From: Lentibacillus juripiscarius JCM 12147
Lineage (GTDB): Bacteria; Bacillota; Bacilli; Bacillales_D; Amphibacillaceae
Length of the DNA stretch: 20,972 nucleotides
Reading direction: 5' to 3'
NCBI GenBank assembly: GCA_001311805.1
Contig: BBCA01000050.1
Span: 1-20,972, forward strand
Shown: positions 14,483 through 20,972 of the stretch, piece by piece
How positions within the stretch are numbered: position 1 is the stretch's first letter
How the letters are laid out: each line of letters starts with the position of its first letter
The notes under the pieces: model-generated
The model's input: only the letters and a program-made list of their open reading frames with translations
The model's database searches: none
What the model was told of the DNA's origin: nothing
Position numbers and translations under genes: made by a program

Positions 14483-15816
14483 ATGGAAAAATCATCGTAA
14501 GAGGTGGGCAGCGACTGCATGGCACTGTCAGGGTCGAAGGTGCTAAAAACGCAGTATTGCCTGTCATAGCAGCAAGTATGCTCGCAAGTGAAGGCGAAAG
14601 TGTCATCACTGATGTCCCTGTCCTTGCTGACGTGTATACCATTAATGAAGTTTTGCGCAATATGAATGCCAGTGTAACTTTTACCAATAATACAGTTTAC
14701 GTGGATACATCCCGGCAGCTAATGACGGAAGCTCCATCGGAATATGTGCGGAAAATGCGCGCATCTGTCCTGGTGCTCGGTCCTTTGTTGGCCCGCTATG
14801 GCCATGCAAAAGTTGCTATGCCAGGCGGATGTGCTATTGGGTCAAGGCCGATTGATCTGCACTTAAAAGGCTTTGAGGCAATGGGCGCGAAAGTCCACGT
14901 TGGCAATGGATTTGTGGAATTGGAAGCAGAAGGACGCCTTCACGGGGCGAAAATTTATCTGGATATGCCAAGTGTGGGAGCCACGGAAAATATTATGATG
15001 GCTGCAGCACTGGCTGAAGGCACCACGACGATTGAAAACTGTGCCAAAAGAACCGGAGATAGTCGATCTGGCCAATTTCCTGAATAAAATGGGTGCCAAA
15101 GTCGTCGGCGCCGGTACGGAAACGATACGGATCGAAGGCGCTGAAAAACTTCACGGTGCAAATCATTCCATTATCCCGGACCGGGTGGAGGCTGGAACCT
15201 TTATGGTTGCTGCAGCTATTACCGGCGGGAACGTCCTGATTGAAAATGCAGAAAGCGAGCATCTGCGCTCAGTTATTTCCAAACTGGAGGAAATGGGCGT
15301 AACGATTTTGACGAAGGGGACGGCATTCGTGTCCTTGGACCGGATAAACTGCTGGCAACAGATATAAAAACATTGCCGCATCCTGGATTCCCGACAGATA
15401 TGCAGTCCCAGATGATGGCACTGATGCTGAATGCGTATGGAACGAGTGTCATCACGGAAACAGTATTTGAAAACAGGTTCATGCATGTTGAAGAGTTTCG
15501 CCGCATGAATGCCAAGATGAAAATTGAAGGCCGCAGTGTGATTATTGAAGGCCCTGGAGATCTGCAGGGTGCGGAAGTTGCTGCGACGGATTTGCGTGCA
15601 GCTGCAGCACTCATTCTGGCAGGATTGCGGGCAGATGGAATCACACGTGTGACCGATCTGAAGCATCTGGATCGCGGCTATGTAGATTTCGCCAATAAAC
15701 TGTCTGCGCTCGGAGCATCGATTGAACGCGTCGATGCGAATGGGGATGCGGTAAACCCATTTGCCCATTTGAGCGAGCGACCGGTGAGTTTCTTGACATA
15801 TCTCTCCCGGTCCTGA
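14483..15816 (+). CDS. murA: UDP-N-acetylglucosamine 1-carboxyvinyltransferase (three apparent frameshifts)
   Basis: MurA transfers enolpyruvate from PEP to UDP-GlcNAc, the first committed step of peptidoglycan synthesis and the target of fosfomycin. The ATG at 14483 follows AAGGGG. Key residues are present: Lys22 and Asn23 in [11 protein letters not shown], and the fosfomycin-binding Cys117 in [18 protein letters not shown]. The frame breaks at A5 14487-14491 (one missing; restores [16 protein letters not shown]), A4 15046-15049 (one extra; restores [14 protein letters not shown]) and T4 15306-15309 (one missing; restores [17 protein letters not shown]). The corrected product is about 444 residues, slightly longer than typical MurA. 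The last 20 or so (from PFAHLSERP) do not look like the family, so a further unseen error near 15750 may have removed the true stop. spoIID, the usual Bacillus neighbour, is absent. Confidence 0.93.
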
Positions 15817-15891
15817 TTGTGATACGTTTGATTGGTAGTTAGATATAATACTGCCAAAAATTTTCCTCCAGTGAAAATGAAATACGTGCGT

Positions 15892-15923
15892 AAAAAACAG
15901 GTGCCTCTATGCACCTGTTTTTT
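15892..15923 (+). terminator. Strong intrinsic terminator after murA
   Basis: AAAAAACAGGTGC (15892-15904) pairs perfectly with GCACCTGTTTTTT (15911-15923) across the loop CTCTAT. The A-run and T-run make it usable on both strands. It separates the ywzB-murA group from opp. Confidence 0.92.
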
Positions 15924-15963
15924 GTGCGACAAACTCCTCCTAATCCCACTATCATTCAAAATC

Positions 15964-15992
15964 TTGTTGCATTTCACCAGAAATCTGATAAA
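15964..15992 (+). promoter_or_regulatory. Candidate promoter of the opp operon
   Basis: TTGTTG (15964-15969) and GATAAA (15987-15992) are 17 bases apart; TTGCAT at 15967 is an alternative -35. The match is moderate. It lies just after the murA terminator and about 190 bp before oppB, where a promoter is needed. Confidence 0.35.
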
Positions 15993-16034
15993 ATTAAAAG
16001 AAAATTACAAATCATGAAAACGGATTCAATAGCT

Positions 16035-16114
16035 GGTGATGATGAGGTGCTTAAGATGATACATATATCAATCCCTAAAGCTATATCTATGTAAGTAAGT
16101 AAATCATCATGACC
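16035..16114 (+). promoter_or_regulatory. Candidate leader stem upstream of oppB
   Basis: GGTGATGATGA (16035-16045) pairs with TCATCATGACC (16104-16114) with one mismatch, and inside this CTTA (16050-16053) pairs with TAAG (16092-16095). A GTAAGTAAGTAA tandem lies in the 3' arm. This would fold the 5' leader of an opp transcript, but no U-tract or known riboswitch pattern is visible. Confidence 0.3.
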
Positions 16115-16178
16115 ATTTCAGGATGCAACCAGTAATGGAGCCAGCATCGCAATAACAGTTTCATAGAGGGGGGACAGC

Positions 16179-17113
16179 ATGCTGCGATATATTTTGAAAC
16201 GGTTTGCCATTATGGCGATGACATTGTGGATTATTGTCACATTAACATTTGTCCTGATGGTAACCATACCAGGCTCACCGCTGAACGAGGAGCGAACAAC
16301 AAATGAAGTCGTTCAAGAGAATCTGGAAGAACATTATAATCTGGATGAGCCTTATTACATTCAGTATATTCTTTATTTGAAATCAATTGTCACGCTTGAT
16401 TTCGGTCCATCAATCAAGCAGCCGAACGAAACGGTAAATGATCTTCTGGGCCGGGGGTTTCCGATTTCCTTTGAACTGGGGATTATCACAATCGTGGTGG
16501 CTGTCATTTCCGGTGTGATTCTGGGTATTTTGCGGCACTCAAGCACAACGGTATCATTGATTATTTGGCGATGACGATTGCGGTTCTCGGGATATCGATT
16601 CCCAACTTCGTGCTGGCAACACTGCTCATTCAAGTGTTTGCCGTTTATCTTAACATTTTGCCGGCCGCAACATGGTCAAGTCCGGTGCACATGATTTTGC
16701 CGACGGTAGCACTTGCCACGGGACCGATGGCGATTATTGCACGTCTGACCCGCTCGACCATGCTGGAGGTACTGACACAGGATTATATCAAAATGGCGCG
16801 TGCCAAGGGGTTGAAACCGTGGAAAATCATTGTGAAGCACTCACTGAAAAACGCCCTTATGCCGGTAGTTACGATTATGGGGACACTGCTGGCAGGTATT
16901 TTGACAGGAACATTTGTCATTGAACAAATTTTCGGCATCCCGGGCATGGGCAAATATTTTGTCGAAAGCATTAACCAGCGGGACTACCCCGTTATCATGG
17001 GAACGACAGTATTCTACAGCGCGTTTTTGATTTTGATGTTGTTTTTAGTCGATATTGCGTACGGGCTTCTGGATCCGCGCATCAAGCTGCATGAAAAAGG
17101 AGGCAAGTCATGA
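16179..17113 (+). CDS. oppB: Oligopeptide ABC transporter permease OppB (one apparent frameshift)
   Basis: OppB is one of the two membrane channel subunits of a peptide importer. The ATG at 16179 follows GGGGGGACAG. The N-terminus MLRYILKRFAIMAMTLWIIV is the standard first membrane helix of this permease class. The EAA loop that docks to the ATPase is visible as DYIKMARAKGLKPWKIIVKH, followed by NALMPVVTIMG and the C-terminal VDIAYGLLDPRIK. The frame breaks in T4 at 16528-16531; one more T restores GILGIFAALKHNGIIDYLAM. The corrected length is 311 residues, normal for the family. The stop overlaps oppC by four bases (ATGA). Peptide rather than nickel or other substrate is inferred from the accompanying OppA. 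Confidence 0.92.
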
Positions 17114-18067
17114 CACAGCCGGAAAAAGACTCGACATCCATTCACTCTCCTGCTGCAGTCCCGGATGAATGGTTTTCCTGGAAAAAGAAAGACCTGGATG
17201 CAGCAGAATCGGTAGCACGTCCATCCCTCTCCTACTGGAAAGATGCGTGGCGGCGCCTCCGGAAGAACAAACTGGCCATGGCCGGACTTGTTTTCCTAAT
17301 CATACTTGGAATTATGGCTATTATCGGGCCGATGATCTCGCCCTATTCCGTTATCGATCAGAACCGGCCGAATCAGTTCAGGCCACCGTCGATGGATCAC
17401 TTATTCGGTACTGATTCCCTTGGCCGCGATGTGTTCACCCGGACATGGTATGGGGCCAGAATCTCGCTGTTTGTCGGACTGATGGCGGCATTGATTGACT
17501 TTTTATCGGAGTTATTTATGGGGGCATTTCCGGTTATAAAGGTGGCCGCACGGACAGTATCATGATGCGGATCATTGAAATTTTGTACGGACTTCCGTAT
17601 TTATTGGTCGTTATTTTGCTTCTGGTCGTCATGGGACCGAGTCTGACGACGATTATTATCGCGCTATCGGTGACCGGCTGGGTCGGGATGGCCCGGATTG
17701 TCCGCGGGCAAGTTCTGCAGATAAAAATTTCGAGTTTGTGCTCGCTTCCCAGTCGTTTGGTACGAAAACACCGCGCATTATCCGTAAGAATCTGCTCCCG
17801 AATACGATGGGGCCGATTATTGTGCAGATGACGCTAACCGTTCCGAACGCAATTTTTGCCGAGGCATTTTTAAGTTTTCTCGGGCTGGGCATCCAATCCC
17901 CGTTTGCAAGCTGGGGTGTCATGGCGAATGACGCGCTTGGAGCGATTTTGTCCGGATACTGGTGGACATTATTTTTCCCGGCCTTTTTCATATCGTTTAC
18001 GATGTTTGCATTTAACGTATTAGGCGACGGGCTGCAGGATGCGCTTGATCCGAAGCTGAGGAAGTAG
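17110..18067 (+). CDS. oppC: Oligopeptide ABC transporter permease OppC (two apparent frameshifts)
   Basis: OppC is the partner permease of OppB. It starts at the ATG overlapping the oppB stop. A charged N-terminal tail of about 35 residues leads into the OppC-type SYWKDAWRRLRKNKLAMAGL and a first membrane helix. PPSMDHLFGTDSLGRDVFTR is the diagnostic periplasmic-side motif of DppC/OppC proteins. The frame breaks in T5 17500-17504 (one missing; restores IGVIYGGISGYKGGRTDSIM) and in A5 17723-17727 (one missing; restores the EAA loop NFEFVLASQSFGTKTPRIIR). The end is EAFLSFLGLGIQSPFASWG and ALDPKLRK. The corrected length is 319 residues. oppD follows after 10 bp. Confidence 0.92.
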
Positions 18068-18077
18068 GTGAGGAGAA

Positions 18078-19081
18078 ATGGAGAAAATACTCGACGTCAA
18101 CGATTTGCACGTAACCTTTTCCACATATGGCGGGACGGTTAAAGCAGTAAGAGGGGTCAGTTTTGATCTGCACAAAGGGGAGACGCTCGCTATTGTCGGG
18201 GAGTCCGGCTGCGGCAAAAGTGTCACATCCAACGCCATCATGCGGCTGATTCCTGATCCACCCGGCAAAATTTCCAAAGGGACGATTACATTTAAAGAAA
18301 ACAATCTCACCAATATGTCGGAAAAAAGATGCGTTCCATTCGTGGTGTGGACATATCGATGATTTTCAGGATCCGATGACCGCCTTGAACCCAACACTGA
18401 CCATCGGGACCCAGCTGATGGAAGGGCTGAGAGAGCACAGCAACGTCGGGTGCCGAAGCGAAAAGAAAAGCGATTGAAATGATGGAGCTCGTCGGGATAC
18501 CGAACCCGGAGGAACGGTTCAAACAGTATCCGCACCAGTTCAGTGGCGGGATGCGGCAGCGTATCGTTATTGCGATTGCCCTCATCTGTGAGCCGGAGCT
18601 GTTGATTGCGGATGAACCGACGACCGCGCTGGATGTGACGATACAGGCGCAAATTCTGGAACTGTTTGAGCGCATCCAGGAAAAGACGGGTGTTTCCATC
18701 ATTCTGATCACCCATGACCTCGGGGTGGTGGCGAAAATAGCGGACCGCATCATTGTGATGTACGCCGGAAAAATTATCGAATCCGGCACAAGGCGTGAGA
18801 TTTTTTACAGCCCGGAACACCCGTATACCAAAGGGCTTTTGCAGTCCGTGCCAAGACTTGATATCAAAGGGGAAAAACTGATCCCGATTGACGGGACACC
18901 ACCTGATTTATTCTCACCTCCACAAGGCTGTGCGTTCACAGCGCGCTGTCCGATGGCAATGGAGGTGTGTAATAAAGTTTACCCGGTCCAGACGGAATTA
19001 AGTGATACACACAAAGTGGATTGCTGGCTCCAGGATGACCGGGCGAAGCAACTATTGGCTGAAACGGCCGATAAAACATAA
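18078..19081 (+). CDS. oppD: Oligopeptide ABC transporter ATP-binding protein OppD (three apparent frameshifts)
   Basis: OppD is a cytoplasmic ATPase that powers peptide import. The ATG at 18078 follows AGGAG. Walker A GESGCGKS is at residues 41-48, the signature FSGGMRQR is near 154-161, Walker B is [12 protein letters not shown], and the switch histidine is in LITHD. The oligopeptide-type C-terminal extension with conserved cysteines ([15 protein letters not shown] and VDCWL) is present; in related transporters some such cysteines bind an iron-sulphur cluster. Frame breaks are at A6 18322-18327 (one missing), T4 18363-18366 (one missing, restoring the Q-loop [12 protein letters not shown]) and G3 18448-18450 (one extra, restoring [13 protein letters not shown]). 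The corrected length is 334 residues. No OppF partner follows; oppA starts 15 bp downstream. Confidence 0.93.
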
Positions 19082-19096
19082 TAAGGGGGAACAGGT

Positions 19097-20740
19097 ATGA
19101 AGAAGGGTTTGCTGTGGCTCATCGCACTTCTCGCTATTGCTGTGCTGGCGGCATGTACAACGTCCAGCGGCAATGAAAGTGACGCAGATGAAGGAAGTGA
19201 TTCCGGTAACAAGCAAGCGGAGGAGGGTTCGAGTGATGAAAAAGTGCTGTACATGAACAACGGGGAAGAACCGACATCCCTTAACCCGCCGATTGGCTTT
19301 GACTCGGTATCCTGGAACGTCCTGAACAACATGATGGAAGGGCTGACTAGGCTGGGCAAAGATGACGAACCGAAGCCGGCGATGGCCGAGGACTGGGAAA
19401 AGTCGAACGGAGGCAAAACATATACGTTCCAACTCCGTGAAGATGCGAACTGGTCGAATGGCGATCCTGTTACGGCTGAAGACTTTGTCTATGCCTGGAA
19501 ACAGTTGCTAAATCCGGAAACAGGCTCATCAGCCGCATTTCTCGGCTACTTTATTGAAGGAGGGGAAGCGTATAATGCCGGTGAAGGCTCAGCCGACGAT
19601 GTCATGGTGAAAGCAATTGATGAAAAACATTGGAAGTCACCTTGACAGCACCGACGAACTTTTTCCTGCAAGTACTGACTAACCCGGCATTTTTCCCGGT
19701 CAATAAGGAAGTTGCCAAAGAAAATCCAGAATGGCATGCCGAAGCGGATTCGTTTGTTGCCAACGGACCTTTTAAGCTGGAATCATGGGAGCATGACAAG
19801 GAAATGGTCATGGTGAAAACGACCAGTACTGGGATAAAGACACCGTCAATCTGGATAAAATTCACTGGGCGATGGTTAACGATGTCAATACAGAATACCA
19901 GATGTTTGAAAGTGATGAATTGGATATGACCGAAATTCCGTCCGATATGGCCGAGCAGCTGATTGACGGGGACAATGTTGTGATTGAGGACCAGGGTGGC
20001 GTGTATTTCTACCGGTTCAACGTCAACATGGAACCATTCCAGAATGAAAAAATCCGGAAAGCATTTGCACTGGCCGTCAATCAGGAAGACATCGTCAATT
20101 ATGTCACGAAAAACAAGGAAAAGCAGCGAAAGCGTTTGTGTCACCAGGCTTCACAGGCCCATCAGGCAAAGACTTCCGTGAAGTAAACGGTGACCTGGTA
20201 AACTTTGACCCGGAAAAAGCAAAGCAGCTGCTGGAAGAAGGCATGGAAGAAGAAGGGTATGACGAACTGCCACAAGTAACATTGACGTACAACACGAGTG
20301 AGTCCCATAAAGCGATTGCCGAAACACTGCAAAATATGTTCAGTGAAAATATCGGCGTCGATGTGGAGCTGGCCAATACAGAATGGAACGTCTTTCTGGA
20401 AGACCAGAAACAGCTGAACCTGCAATTCTCCCGGAGCTCGTTCATTTTTGACTACCCGGACCCGATCAACTTCCTGGAAAGCTTTATTACCGGGTCGTCC
20501 ATGAACCGCACTGGCTGGTCGAACGAGAAATATGATGAACTGATCGCCCAGGCGAAACAGGAAGGCGATGAGGAAAAACGGTGGGAGCTAATGAACGAAG
20601 CCGAAAAACTGCTGGCAGAAGAAATGCCGATTTTCCCAATCCATTACTACAACCAGGTGTACATTTATAAAGATGACGTAACAGATGTCGTCCGCCACCC
20701 AGTTGGCTATCTCGAGCTGAAATGGGCAGATAAGGAATAA
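19097..20740 (+). CDS. oppA: Oligopeptide-binding lipoprotein OppA (three apparent frameshifts)
   Basis: OppA is the extracytoplasmic solute receptor (SBP family 5), anchored by a lipid on Cys20. The ATG at 19097 follows AAGGGGGA. The lipobox is LAAC (residues 17-20), followed by an acidic Ser/Gly-rich linker. Family motifs are EPTSLNPPIGFDSVSWNVL, WSNGDPVTAEDFVYAWKQLL, FYRFNVNMEPFQNEKIRKAF and WELMNEAEKLLAEEMPIFPI. The frame breaks in A5 19623-19627 (restores DEKTLEVTLTAPTNFF), A4 19816-19819 (restores KNDQYWDKDTVNLDKIHW) and A4 20119-20122 (restores EKAAKAFVSPGFTGPSGKDF), each by one missing A. The corrected length is 548 residues. It is the last gene of the operon, whereas in many Bacillus opp operons the receptor comes first. 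Which peptides it binds cannot be told. Confidence 0.93.
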
Positions 20741-20749
20741 AACTATAAT

Positions 20750-20782
20750 GGATTTCCGGCGGGGGCCGGAAATCCTCATTTT
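20750..20782 (+). terminator. Intrinsic terminator of the opp operon
   Basis: GGATTTCCGGC (20750-20760) pairs perfectly with GCCGGAAATCC (20765-20775) across a GGGG loop, followed by TCATTTTGATT. It sits nine bases after the oppA stop. Confidence 0.85.
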
Positions 20783-20817
20783 GATTGGACGGGATTAGGA
20801 ACGCATGCTGGCGGTGT

Positions 20818-20972
20818 GAAGCGAGAGCGCCTAAAACTCGAGCGAGAGCGCCTCGAACTCGAGCGAGGGCCCCTTGAACTCGAGCAAGGGCGTCTCAAAC
20901 TCGAGCGAGAGCGTCCAGAACTCGAGCGAGAGCACCTCAAACTCGAGCGAGAGCGTCTCAAACTCGAGCGAG
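20818..20972. repeat. Tandem array, CTCGAGCGAGRGCG core, exact 21-bp period (array 4)
   Basis: The core GCGAG (one copy reads GCAAG) starts at 20821, 20842, 20863, 20884, 20905, 20926, 20947 and 20968, exactly 21 bp apart each time. A unit reads CTCGAGCGAGAGCG followed by CCTCRAA or a variant. The array begins about 35 bp after the opp terminator and runs off the right edge of the window. The core includes the palindrome CTCGAG. No coding potential is assigned: the open minus-strand frame across it is a product of the seven-codon period. Confidence 0.88.

Noticed and set aside
15832..16094. Two overlapping small open frames of 61 codons between murA and oppB
   Set aside because: One reads through the murA terminator and the other starts within it; neither has a ribosome binding site or recognisable sequence.
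18020..18820. 266-codon open frame on the minus strand
   Set aside because: It lies entirely opposite oppC and oppD, whose plus-strand motifs are unmistakable.
20776..20961. Minus-strand frame rich in Arg and Ser over array 4
   Set aside because: It is the translation of an exact 21-bp repeat and has no start signal.

Overview
The window looks like a chromosomal housekeeping region of a Firmicute in the family Bacillaceae, probably a moderately halophilic relative of Virgibacillus, Lentibacillus or Oceanobacillus. This rests on the gene order upp-wecB-atpIBEFHAGDC-ywzB-ywmB-murA, on Bacillus-like protein sequences, on strong AGGAGG-type ribosome binding sites, and on acidic stretches in the ATP synthase beta subunit. 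The genus is inferred. All recognised genes lie on the + strand.

Layout. 1-152: a short tandem array with a TCGCGCG core. 200-2055: promoter, upp (uracil salvage), wecB (UDP-GlcNAc 2-epimerase) and a terminator. 2061-2450: a REP-like palindrome and a second array with an ATCAACCG core. 2546-4978: a secreted Vpr-like subtilase and its terminator. 5094-12575: two candidate promoters, the complete F1Fo ATP synthase operon (atpI, B, E, F, H, A, G, D, C) and a terminator. 12601-13087: the largest array, 23 units of the ATCRACCG family in an 83-bp higher-order repeat. 13397-15923: ywzB (DUF1146), ywmB, murA and a strong terminator. 15964-20782: an oligopeptide ABC transporter (oppB, C, D, A, with no oppF) and a terminator. 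20818-20972: a fourth array with a CTCGAGCGAG core, running off the window.

How the genes fit together: energy coupling (ATP synthase), envelope precursor supply (murA, wecB), pyrimidine salvage (upp), and peptide acquisition (a secreted protease and an Opp importer). Nothing ties the protease and Opp into one regulated system beyond proximity.

Two properties stand out. First, four intergenic arrays of three unrelated core sequences share the same 20-21 bp period, about two DNA helical turns. In the three cases where the left flank is visible, the array starts about 25-55 bp after an intrinsic terminator. Second, 12 of the 19 genes are broken by single- or double-base length changes, 28 in total and nearly all in homopolymers. 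Correcting them gives full-length proteins of normal family size in every gene, including essential ones. I read these as sequencing or assembly errors, so the affected genes are annotated as CDS across the breaks.
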